This document shows, piece after piece, positions 8,412 to 15,744 of a DNA stretch of 64,000 bases. Within the stretch, counting starts at the first letter, position 1. Each line of letters opens with the position of its first letter. The position numbers and the translations under genes were made by a program. Location: contig URJM01000002.1 in NCBI GenBank assembly GCA_900548225.1, positions 1 through 64,000 of the forward strand, read 5' to 3'. This stretch comes from an uncultured bacterium (GTDB lineage: Bacteria; Verrucomicrobiota; Lentisphaeria; Oligosphaerales; Oligosphaeraceae). The notes below the pieces were generated by a model, which was given only the letters and a program-made list of their open reading frames with translations, was not told the origin of the DNA and did no database searches.

Positions 8412-10655
8412 TCAGGCGACCGTCACATCGCTTTCAAGCAGCTTGAATATTCTGGTGAGGGACTGGATGAATCCCAGGATCATCGTCTGCCCCTCCTCGC
8501 GCCTGCCTTCCCTGAAGGCCTCCATTATCGTGACGGTCTTTTCGGAGTGGTCCAGGAGTCCGATTGCGGCGAGCTGTCCCTTGAGGCGATGCAGCAGTGC
8601 GAGAGTCTCCTGTTCGTTGCCCTGCTGTGCATAGCTTCCCAGGTTGTCCAGGAGCGGCCTCCAGTCCGCAAGCGTCTGTGCCAGCAGCATTTTGATTTCG
8701 CCCAGGGAGAGCTGGTATTGTTCGCGCATGAAGTCGTGCATTCTCCTGACAGTCGCGACCTCGGGGGATTCAGCGAGTTCCCTGTCGGCGGCCCGCAGTT
8801 CGCGTTCTGGCGTGATGCCAAGCGCCTCCGCAATGCAGAGCAGAAGCTGGTCCCTTTCGAAGGGCTTCGGGATGAATCCCGTGGAGCCCGCACCGAGTGC
8901 CTTTTCGACATCCTCCTGGTATGCGGACGCTGTGAGCGCGATGATGGTGGTGGTGGCCGCGTCAGGCAGCTTGCGGATTTCCCTGATGGCCGTATAGCCG
9001 TCCATGATTGGCATCTGTATGTCCATGAATATCAGGTCGAAGTGCTGCTGCCGGCATAGGTCCAGCGCCTCCCGTCCGTTTTCGGCCGTGCGGTAGGGCA
9101 GTCCCACGGACTGGCAAATCGTCTCCAGCAGGAAGAGATTTGTCAGGGTGTCGTCCACCAGCAGCGCCCAGTGTTTTTTAAGTTCCGTGCGTGGGAGTTT
9201 GACATGGTAGAGGTCCGAGAGATGGACCTGTTCCTCAGGTTTTGAGGCGGCGCACTGCAGTGTGAAGTAGAAGCAGCTTCCTTCTCCGGGACTGCTCTTC
9301 ACCTGGAGCCGTCCGCCCAGGAGTTCGACCAGTGAGTGGGAGATGGTGAGCCCCAGCCCCGTGCCGCCATATCGCCTGGCAATCGAGATGTCTGCCTGTT
9401 CGTATGGTTTGAAGAGGTGGTCCTGTTCGCTTTGGGTCATTCCGATTCCGGAGTCCCTGACTGCGAAGTCGATGGAGAGGCGTCCTCCATCCATGGGCGT
9501 GACCTGGATTTCCAGGGCGACCTCGCCGCGTTCGGTGAACTTGACGCCGTTGCCCAGGAGGTTGTCGAGAATTTGCCTCAGCAGCGACGGGTCGGTTCTC
9601 ATGAGGACGGGCTCCTCCGTGCCGTGGAAGAGCAGATTCACCTTGAGGGGCTTGCCGCGTGCGGACTGGCGTGCCAGGGCGACGCGTTCCTCCGCAAAGG
9701 AGCGCAGGTCGAATGTCACCTCGGATGCGGTCAGCTTGCCGGCGCGGAGCTTTGTGAAGTCGAGGATTTCGTTGATGACATGCACAAGACCCTTTGCGCT
9801 GGAGTCGATGATCTTGAGATACTGGCGCTGCTGGTCGCTGAGCTGGGTCTCCTTCAGGCTTGAAAGGAAGCCAAGCAGGCCGTTCATGGGAGTCCGGATT
9901 TCGTGGGACATGGTCGCGATGAACTTTTCGCGGGACTGGGACTCCTTGCGTATGCGGCGCAGCAATTCGTCCATCCCCTCGGCAAAGGTCGGGTCTTCCG
10001 TTGCCGAGGGGTCGCGCCTGGCGTGCCGCGCCGGCTCCTCCAGGAGCTGTCCTACGGGCACGGAGAGATAGTTCCTGAGTGTCTGGAGCTGGCATTTCCG
10101 GCGTCTTGACAGGATGAAGAGCCAGTATCCCAGCAGTCCGAGCAATGGAAGCGGCCATATCCAGCAGAAGATGGCATACGCCATGATTCTCCGGCCTATG
10201 GCGTCGTTGGTCTTGCGGATGATATCGTCCGCCTCGCCAATGCACCGGGAGAGTTCCTCCAGGGGGCGTGAGATGTCCCTGCTTTCCGCAATCGCCTTCA
10301 GCTGGCCGCCGACCATGCCGTGGATGTCGTAGAGTCGAAGGATGTCGGCGCGGTCGGAGGCGTCCGGCATCATCATCAGCATCCTGAGGCGTGTGTCCTG
10401 CCTCTCCTGCTCCGCATGCAGCGCCCTCTGGGCATGGTCGCGCTTCTCCGCCCGCCCGGCCCGCTGGGCCTCGAATATGCTCTGCGAAAGAATGAGTTCC
10501 TGATGCCAGGAGCCCCCGACCTCGCTCAATATCGATGAAATCCTCCCTGAAGCGGAAAGACGGCTGCGCAGGAGGATGCCAATGACGACCGACAGCAGCA
10601 CGTACGCCGCGACCCCCAGCAGGATGGAGAGTTGTCTTCGTGTGAGGTTGGGCAT
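8412..10655 (-). CDS. Hybrid sensor histidine kinase with receiver and HPt domains
   Basis: A 747-residue membrane kinase. Two transmembrane helices (about residues 8-30 and 158-184) enclose a short, largely helical periplasmic segment with no recognised ligand domain. Then come HisKA, with phospho-acceptor His in MSHEIRTPMNG; HATPase_c (LLGNGVKFTERGEV, RDSGIGM, GGTGLGLTI); a receiver domain with the phosphorylatable Asp in FMDIQMPIMDGY; and a C-terminal HPt domain with LHRLKGQLAAIG. It therefore contains a complete four-step phosphorelay except for the output regulator, which is not in the window. It lies 39 bp downstream of ptsI. A cytoplasmic DNA-binding partner encoded elsewhere is expected. 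The signal sensed is unknown. Confidence 0.9.
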   Translation of the reverse strand: MPNLTRRQLSILLGVAAYVLLSVVIGILLRSRLSASGRISSILSEVGGSWHQELILSQSIFEAQRAGRAEKRDHAQRALHAEQERQDTRLRMLMMMPDASDRADILRLYDIHGMVGGQLKAIAESRDISRPLEELSRCIGEADDIIRKTNDAIGRRIMAYAIFCWIWPLPLLGLLGYWLFILSRRRKCQLQTLRNYLSVPVGQLLEEPARHARRDPSATEDPTFAEGMDELLRRIRKESQSREKFIATMSHEIRTPMNGLLGFLSSLKETQLSDQQRQYLKIIDSSAKGLVHVINEILDFTKLRAGKLTASEVTFDLRSFAEERVALARQSARGKPLKVNLLFHGTEEPVLMRTDPSLLRQILDNLLGNGVKFTERGEVALEIQVTPMDGGRLSIDFAVRDSGIGMTQSEQDHLFKPYEQADISIARRYGGTGLGLTISHSLVELLGGRLQVKSSPGEGSCFYFTLQCAASKPEEQVHLSDLYHVKLPRTELKKHWALLVDDTLTNLFLLETICQSVGLPYRTAENGREALDLCRQQHFDLIFMDIQMPIMDGYTAIREIRKLPDAATTTIIALTASAYQEDVEKALGAGSTGFIPKPFERDQLLLCIAEALGITPERELRAADRELAESPEVATVRRMHDFMREQYQLSLGEIKMLLAQTLADWRPLLDNLGSYAQQGNEQETLALLHRLKGQLAAIGLLDHSEKTVTIMEAFREGRREEGQTMILGFIQSLTRIFKLLESDVTVA

Positions 10656-10694
10656 CTGGAGTGGGGCGTCTGCCTGGAGAAATGGTTGCGCGTG

Positions 10695-12488
10695 TCAGGA
10701 GTTGTGGACGGACTCCATGAAGTCGTCGAGGATGCGTTGCGCCTGTTCGGCCGTGTCCACGTCGCAGACCTGCTGGTACAGGTCGCGGCAGTCTTCGAGG
10801 CGCACTCTCCTGGCAAGTTCCCTGATGTGGGGCACAGCGGCAGGGTTCATTGAAAATTTGCGCAGGCCGGCGCCTATCAACACCGGCAACGCCGACATGT
10901 TGCCACCCATCTCGCCGCAAATCTCCAGCTCCTTGTCGGGATACTTGGACATGATGCGGCAGACGTCGCCAATGAGCCTGATGACAACCGGATGGCACTG
11001 CTGGTACCACTGCTTGACACGGGCGTTGCCACGGTCTACGGCGAAGAGGTACTGCACAAGGTCGTTGGTGCCGATGCTGACAAAGTCCACCTCCGGGAGG
11101 AGGCGCTCCAGGGTCAACGCGGCACTGGGCACCTCGAGCATCATCCCGATGGGGGGATTCCCGTATTCAATTCCATCCTTCCTCAGGGACTCCTGTGCGT
11201 CCCTGACCATCGCCTTGATGCGTATGATGTCGCTCATGTCGGAAATCATCGGGAAGAGAAGTCGGACATTCCTGGCGACGCACACCCTCAGGATTGCACG
11301 GAGGTGCGTCCTGGCAAAGTCTGGGTTGGTGAGGAGGAAACGGAGACCGCGCCATCCAAGTGAGGGGTTCAGTTCGTCGTCCCACTGGATGTAGGGCAGG
11401 GGCTTGTCGCCTCCGATGTCCAGGGCGCGGATTACGACGGGGGCTCCTTCCGCGCCGCCTACAAGTCGTTGGAGGACACGGTGTTGTGTCTCTTCATCAG
11501 GCATATTGTTCCGTATCAGGAACATGAATTCGGTGCGGTAGAGCCCGATTTCGCGTATGCCTGCGCTGTGCAGCGCCGGGATTTCGCTGAAGAGGGTGAT
11601 GTTTCCGCAGAGGCTGATCGTGGTGCCGTCGAGGGTCTTCGGCGAGTCGTCCACGGGCGCGTCCTGGGACTGTCCGCCCGTCGCCTGGCGGCTCCTTCTG
11701 CTGATGTTCAGGGCGAGCTGGTACTGCTTCAGCACCCCTGCGTTGGGATTGATGTAGCAAATGCCGGCGCGGCAGTCGACGAGCAGCTTGTCCTGGACTG
11801 TCACCTGCTCCTGTATCTCCGAGACGCCAATCATCATCGGAATCCTCAGGGCGCGGGCAATGATGGCGACATGGCTCGTCGCACCCCCCGTGTCACACAC
11901 AATGCCGCAGACACGCTTCAGCGGAGCAGCCAGGAACTGTGACGGGAAGAGCTCGCGGGCAACCAATATTATCGGGGTGCAGGAGTCCGGCGAGTCGACT
12001 GTCGGAACGCCCGTCGAGTCGGTGTTCCGTATTTCGTCCATGATTCTCATCAGGACATCCTGCACATCCAGAAGCCTTTCGCGCAGGTATCTGTCATTGA
12101 TGTGGAGGAATTCGTCCTGGAATGACCTGGAGGCCAGTACCAGGGCGGATGGGAGCGTCAGGTGGTCGTCGAGGTATTTGACGATTCTTTCCTGGAGGGT
12201 CGGGTCGTCCAGGAGGCTCTCATACATTTGGAAGAGCCCTTCGTCCGCCTCGGAAAGTAAATCCTTGACTTGCCGGGAAGCCGCTTCGATTGAGGCGCGG
12301 GCGCTTTCGATGGCTGCCTTGAGGAGTCGCTTCTCCCCCTCGACGTCCTCGGTCCTGACAAGCTTCACGTCCTTCAGCGCGTCATCGCTGGAAAGAACCA
12401 GGCATCTGCCATAGCAGACGCCTGGGACAATCGGCGTGCCTGTCTTGAAGAGCACGTCCTTCCTGGCATCGGGTCTAGTCTTGGTCAT
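10695..12488 (-). CDS. ptsI: Phosphoenolpyruvate-protein phosphotransferase (PTS Enzyme I)
   Basis: A 597-residue Enzyme I, which moves phosphate from PEP to HPr. The frame stays open upstream into the RNase P RNA gene, but the ATG at 12488 (MTKTRPDARKD) gives the normal length. Visible signatures: the active-site His in GGATSHVAIIARAL, the PEP-binding core with GLYRTEFMFL, and the C-terminal signature FVSIGTNDLVQY with an IGAGLRKFSM block near the end. No HPr or sugar-specific EII gene is adjacent; an EIIA domain appears instead fused to the antiporter at 18.9 kb. This suggests a regulatory rather than transport PTS, by inference. The gene starts about 70 bp downstream of the rnpB 3' end on the same strand. 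Confidence 0.93.
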   Translation of the reverse strand: MTKTRPDARKDVLFKTGTPIVPGVCYGRCLVLSSDDALKDVKLVRTEDVEGEKRLLKAAIESARASIEAASRQVKDLLSEADEGLFQMYESLLDDPTLQERIVKYLDDHLTLPSALVLASRSFQDEFLHINDRYLRERLLDVQDVLMRIMDEIRNTDSTGVPTVDSPDSCTPIILVARELFPSQFLAAPLKRVCGIVCDTGGATSHVAIIARALRIPMMIGVSEIQEQVTVQDKLLVDCRAGICYINPNAGVLKQYQLALNISRRSRQATGGQSQDAPVDDSPKTLDGTTISLCGNITLFSEIPALHSAGIREIGLYRTEFMFLIRNNMPDEETQHRVLQRLVGGAEGAPVVIRALDIGGDKPLPYIQWDDELNPSLGWRGLRFLLTNPDFARTHLRAILRVCVARNVRLLFPMISDMSDIIRIKAMVRDAQESLRKDGIEYGNPPIGMMLEVPSAALTLERLLPEVDFVSIGTNDLVQYLFAVDRGNARVKQWYQQCHPVVIRLIGDVCRIMSKYPDKELEICGEMGGNMSALPVLIGAGLRKFSMNPAAVPHIRELARRVRLEDCRDLYQQVCDVDTAEQAQRILDDFMESVHNS

Positions 12489-12560
12489 GCCTTCTGCGGA
12501 TGCTTGTGAATGCTGGAATGACACCCCCGGGGCAATTCTCCCGCCCCTGGGGAAAGATGT

Positions 12561-12929
12561 GTGTGGACAGATGACTGTAAGCCAGATTCTGTGCACCGCC
12601 CCTAGAGGCGGCCGGCGACCATTCATCTAACGCGACCGATACCCGAAACTGTGCTTGCGCATGGCGCGGGCCGCGCCTCGTTTCCTATTTGGTCTTGCAC
12701 CAGAAGGGGCTTGCCGAGCCGACAGCCCTTGCGAGCTGCCGCGGTGGGCTCTTACCCCGCCTTTTTCACCCTTGCCGACACAAAATGGCCGGCGGTCTCT
12801 TCTCTGTTGCGCTATCCTGACCGCGGGTTCACCCCGCGATACCCGATCTTTCAACCGGGCTTCCTGCCCTGTGGTGTCTGGACTTTCCTCCCCGAAATAA
12901 TCGGAGCGGCCGCCCGTCTCCGTCCACAC
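12561..12929 (-). ncRNA. rnpB: RNase P RNA (bacterial type A)
   Basis: The minus strand contains the conserved RNase P RNA elements in order: GAGGAAAGTCC near the 5' end, ACAGAGAAGAGACCGCC, AGGGTGAAA, GGTAAGAGCCCACCG, TTAGATGAATGG, and ACAGAATCTGGCTTACAG near the 3' end. The ends are set by a P1 helix: GTGTGGACGGA at the 5' end pairs with TCTGTCCACAC at the 3' end (one G-to-A difference, still pairable). The length is about 369 nt. It is the catalytic RNA that matures tRNA 5' ends. A -10-like TATATT lies just upstream. The ends may be off by a few bases. Confidence 0.95.
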
Positions 12930-12930
12930 T

Positions 12931-12942
12931 CGGTTAATATAA
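12931..12942 (-). promoter_or_regulatory. -10 region of rnpB
   Basis: The minus strand reads TTATATTAACCG, with TATATT ending about 7 bp before the predicted 5' end of RNase P RNA. This is the correct spacing for a sigma-70-type -10. A weak -35-like TTCGCC lies about 15 bp upstream. This is the best-anchored example of the recurring promoter pattern in the window. Confidence 0.6.
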
Positions 12943-13005
12943 CCTGACAGCGAAGAGGCGAAGCCCCCCTCCGGTAGCGAAGAAAGACCCCGACGCCAGA
13001 GCTCT

Positions 13006-13331
13006 GAACCACGAATGGAACCACGAAATACAGGAGTGGAACCACGAAAAACACGAAAGGCACGAAAAAAGAAAGCAGGGGGGAGAGTATGAACCACGAA
13101 TGGACACGAATGGACACGAATGGACACGAATGGAACCACGAAATACAGGAGTGGAACCACGAAAAACACGAAAGGCGCGAAAAAAGAAGGGAGGGGGGAG
13201 AGTATGAACCACGAATGGACACGAATGGAACCACGAAATACAGGAGCGGAACCACGAAAAACACGAAATACACGAAAAAAGAAAGAAACCCGTAGTCGGG
13301 GCGGTATATGAACCACGGATGCACACGAATA
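13006..13331. repeat. CACGAA-type tandem repeat block, locus A
   Basis: About 325 bp made of GAACCACGAA units alternating with 10-bp steps (CACGAATGGA) and 9-bp steps (CACGAAAAA, CACGAAAGG). It is organised into roughly three higher-order copies of about 105-120 bp. Two of the copies end in a purine-rich GGGGGGAGAGTAT segment. The 12-mer CGTAGTCGGGGC occurs twice at the right end. The stretch has no convincing gene: all reading frames give low-complexity FRVFRGS/VHSCPFVSIRG strings. It occupies the space between rnpB and the tRNA-Val terminator. A related block lies at 39.9 kb. Confidence 0.85.
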
Positions 13332-13394
13332 ATCGTAGTCGGGGCAAATTCCCAATATCTGCCGTACCTTCTTTCCTTCTGGTTCCTTATAACG

Positions 13395-13442
13395 GAAAAA
13401 GCCGTCGGCTTTTGGGTGTTACCCCGTGGCTCGACGGCTTTT
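13395..13442 (-). terminator. Rho-independent terminator after tRNA-Val
   Basis: On the minus strand, AAAAGCCGTCG and CGACGGCTTTTT form a stem of about 11 bp with a ~24-nt loop, ending in a T tract. It sits 5 bp past the tRNA-Val 3' CCA. Confidence 0.8.
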
Positions 13443-13446
13443 GAAA

Positions 13447-13523
13447 TGGTGTGCGATGCAGGACTCGGACCAGCGACCTCTACCGTGTCAGGGTAGCGCT
13501 CTAACCAACTGAGCTAATCGCAC
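13447..13523 (-). tRNA. tRNA-Val (anticodon GAC)
   Basis: The minus strand has a 7-bp acceptor stem (GTGCGAT / ATCGCAC), a D arm (AGCTCAGTTGGTTAGAGC), an anticodon stem CTACC/GGTAG with loop CTGACAC (anticodon GAC), and a T arm with GGTCCGAGTCC. The discriminator is A and the 3' CCA is encoded. It is 77 nt long including CCA, and a strong terminator follows. Confidence 0.95.
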
Positions 13524-13585
13524 TTTGTTTGGAAAGCGGGCTTACTATAGTGGGAACTTTTCCGTTTTCAACCTGCCTTGCCCAA

Positions 13586-14962
13586 CTATTCCGAAGATTT
13601 CTTCTTCAGGGGAGCAGGGATGGTCGGTGCGGCCAGCTGTTCGGGGACGTAGATTGCGAAGAGGAGCTCGTGGATGAAGCCGAGCATGAAGAGGCGTGCC
13701 TCAATCGAGGTCTGCACCTCGGCGAAGCTGTCCTTCACCTCTTCCCAGAATCCCTTCATGTCCCCCTTCTCGACCTCAAGCGTGCTGGATGCGGCAATGC
13801 GCTGGATAAGTTCGCCCTCCTTCTTCTGGAGACGGCTCCAGAATTGGGGGAGCGTTCCCTCGATGGTCAGCGACAGGTTCTCCTCGTAGTTGAGGCGCTT
13901 CAGCATGCTGTTGAAGTTTTTGCGCAGGGTAGGCGAGAGCTTCAGCTGGGAGCCCAGCTTCGCCCAGTCGATGCGCGAAAGGAGGAGGTCGACGAACTTC
14001 TTGGATTCGTCAAGCTTCTTGATGGCGGCGTCGCGCTCCGCATTGCTCTTGCCGGCGCGGGCCTCGGTGTTGGCCGCGTCATTCTGAATCTGGCGGTTTG
14101 CCTGGAGCTGCTCCTGGAACTTGTTCTGCCAGCCGTTCAGTTCCTCCTTGAGGCGGGACAGCTCGGCCTGAAGGCGGGTGGTGACCCGCTCGGCATTCTC
14201 GCTGGCAGTGGCGGCACGCTTCTCCAATTCCTCGGAACGGGAGGAAAGAAGGCCGCTCAGGCGCTTCACCTCCGCCGAAGAGGAGAGGAACTTCTGGTTC
14301 AAGGCTTCAAGGTCGCCCTTCTGGGTGCGGATCTGATGACGGGCTTCCTTGAGCTCGTTCTCGGCGCTCTGCTGCTGCTGGCGTGCCTTCTCAAGCTCGC
14401 CGGAAGCGCTGGAGGCCTTGCGGTCAGCCTCGGAAAGACGCGCCTCTAGCTCCTTGATGCGCTCAAGAAGCTCCTCGGAACCCTCCTGGTGGTTCAAAAT
14501 CTGGTCAGCCTGCTCCTTCGTGAACTTCAGGGGGGCAAAGACAAGCAGAATCTTCCAGGCCTTCAAGTCCGAAACCTGGAAGAACTCCCTGAACTTGTCG
14601 TCGGAGAGGACGTAGTCCACGTCGTTGAGCTTGTTCTCCTTGCGGTACTCCTTGTATTCGTCGGAGTTGAAGTATCCCTCAAGCTTTGCGTGAAGCTCGG
14701 CGTGGACGGGATACCACGCAGCAAAGAGCGCACTGCAGGTGGAGTCGCTGTAGTCGGTCTTCACAGCCTCGTTGATGACCTGCTTGGTCAGCCTCGGACG
14801 CTGCTGGGGATCAATCCTGTGACCGCCAAATGTGCAGACCTTCAAAAGCTGAGCGTTGCCGGAGATGTACTGGCTGAGGGTGCGCCAGGGAAGCTCCGAC
14901 AGCATCTGAGAAAACATGTCAGGAATGCTGACGCCTTGGATTTTTTCGTTGTTTCCCAGCAT
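13586..14962 (-). CDS. Coiled-coil protein of unknown function
   Basis: A 458-residue protein with no family I recognise. The start has a good SD (AAGGAG about 10 nt upstream). The N-terminal ~160 residues look globular, with LPWRTLSQYISGNAQL near the start. Residues ~165-310 form a long heptad-rich coiled coil (ERIKELEARLSEADRKAS and similar). The C-terminal ~140 residues are globular and largely helical (LDESKKFVDLLLSRIDWAKL, LFMLGFIHELLFAIY). No signal peptide or membrane helix is visible, so it is probably cytoplasmic. It is the second gene of a two-gene unit, 24 bp after the small charged protein gene. Scaffold or partition-like roles are possible, but nothing in the sequence proves one. 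Confidence 0.75.
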   Translation of the reverse strand: MLGNNEKIQGVSIPDMFSQMLSELPWRTLSQYISGNAQLLKVCTFGGHRIDPQQRPRLTKQVINEAVKTDYSDSTCSALFAAWYPVHAELHAKLEGYFNSDEYKEYRKENKLNDVDYVLSDDKFREFFQVSDLKAWKILLVFAPLKFTKEQADQILNHQEGSEELLERIKELEARLSEADRKASSASGELEKARQQQQSAENELKEARHQIRTQKGDLEALNQKFLSSSAEVKRLSGLLSSRSEELEKRAATASENAERVTTRLQAELSRLKEELNGWQNKFQEQLQANRQIQNDAANTEARAGKSNAERDAAIKKLDESKKFVDLLLSRIDWAKLGSQLKLSPTLRKNFNSMLKRLNYEENLSLTIEGTLPQFWSRLQKKEGELIQRIAASSTLEVEKGDMKGFWEEVKDSFAEVQTSIEARLFMLGFIHELLFAIYVPEQLAAPTIPAPLKKKSSE

Positions 14963-14986
14963 TCGGGAAGTACTCCTTGCTACTGA

Positions 14987-15343
14987 TTACTTGCTTAAAA
15001 GCCTCTCTGATTCGTGGACAAATGCCGCGATCATCTGACGGCGAAGGGAACGGTCAATCTTCTGGAAGGCCATGGCAAAACTCTCCGCCGCATCGTCCTT
15101 GCCCTCCGAACGGAGGCGGTCGATGGCCTCCTGGCATATCACCGACGCCTCGCGCCAGCGGTTCTCCTGGCATGCGGAAACCATGCGCACCATCGGGTCG
15201 TCCGCCGCGGGTTCCGAATCCTGCCTGGATTCCTGGCGCTGGCGTTCCAGCTCGCGTTCACGCTTGCGCTTGGCCTTGCGGTCAAGAAGCAGCTCTTCGT
15301 CTTCGTCGTATGCCTCGTCGTGCGTGAAGCGTTTCTTTGCCAT
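14987..15343 (-). CDS. Small charged hypothetical protein, operon partner of the coiled-coil protein
   Basis: A 118-residue protein that I do not recognise. Residues ~1-50 are extremely charged and probably disordered (DEAYDEDEELLLDRKAKRKR). Residues ~50-118 look like a small helical domain (MVRMVSACQENRWREASVIC), with a repeat-like pattern similar to a short TPR-type helix pair. It is cytoplasmic by composition. It is the first gene of a unit with the coiled-coil gene, 24 bp apart, so the two products may work together. The start has no clear SD. Confidence 0.65.
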   Translation of the reverse strand: MAKKRFTHDEAYDEDEELLLDRKAKRKRERELERQRQESRQDSEPAADDPMVRMVSACQENRWREASVICQEAIDRLRSEGKDDAAESFAMAFQKIDRSLRRQMIAAFVHESERLLSK

Positions 15344-15489
15344 ATCTTGAAGTGGTTTGCCGGTGCGCGGGGAAAATGCGCCTCAGGCTGAAAAACAGGG
15401 GGGAGTCTCTATATATTCCGTCTTCGGAAAAGTGAGGCCGAACTGGGTTTGGCGGAGGAATAAGACGGCTGTGGAGCTGGATATTGGAA

Positions 15490-15531
15490 GGCCGGCCGTG
15501 ACGTCAGGAAATCTCCTGGACACAGCCGGCC
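15490..15531. other. Long imperfect inverted repeat
   Basis: GGCCGGC pairs with GCCGGCC, followed inside by GTG/CAC and CAGGA/TCCTG, giving a hairpin with a 4-nt AATC loop and small bulges. It lies between tRNA-Cys and the small charged gene, with no T tract on either side. The remaining gap (15344-15565) holds no gene. Confidence 0.5.
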
Positions 15532-15565
15532 AGAGCTTCGAGCCGTACTCGATTGGTGGAAAATC

Positions 15566-15640
15566 TGGAGGCGCGAATCGGATTCGGACCGATGAATAAA
15601 GGTTTTGCAGACCTTCGCCTTACCACTTGGCTATCGCGCC
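15566..15640 (-). tRNA. tRNA-Cys (anticodon GCA)
   Basis: The minus strand has the acceptor stem GGCGCGA / TCGCGCC, a short D arm (GCCAAGTGGTAAGGC), an anticodon stem AAGGT/ACCTT with GCA in the loop CTGCAAA, a T arm with GGTCCGAATCC, discriminator U (typical of tRNA-Cys) and an encoded CCA. It is 75 nt long. Confidence 0.95.
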
Positions 15641-15744
15641 GTCGAAAGCGTGCTTAATGTAAACACCTTTCCTCACTTTGCAAGAGCCCCGCGTAAAAAC
15701 ACGCCAACAGAACGGCGCGCCACCCTGCGGCACGGGCCTCGCGG

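Noticed and set aside
9235..11010. 591-residue minus-strand ORF
   Set aside because: Out-of-frame shadow of the histidine kinase and ptsI genes; Arg/Pro-rich and spans two real genes.
12511..12560. Rho-independent terminator for rnpB
   Set aside because: A GGGGC/GCCCC stem is possible on the minus strand, but there is no T tract, so it was not listed as a terminator.
12489..12626. N-terminal extension of ptsI into rnpB
   Set aside because: The extension overlaps the 3' end of RNase P RNA and has no Enzyme I-like sequence.
12627..13355. ORFs across the CACGAA block and rnpB
   Set aside because: They give repeated FRVFRGS and VHSCPF strings from the repeat and cover RNase P RNA; no RBS.
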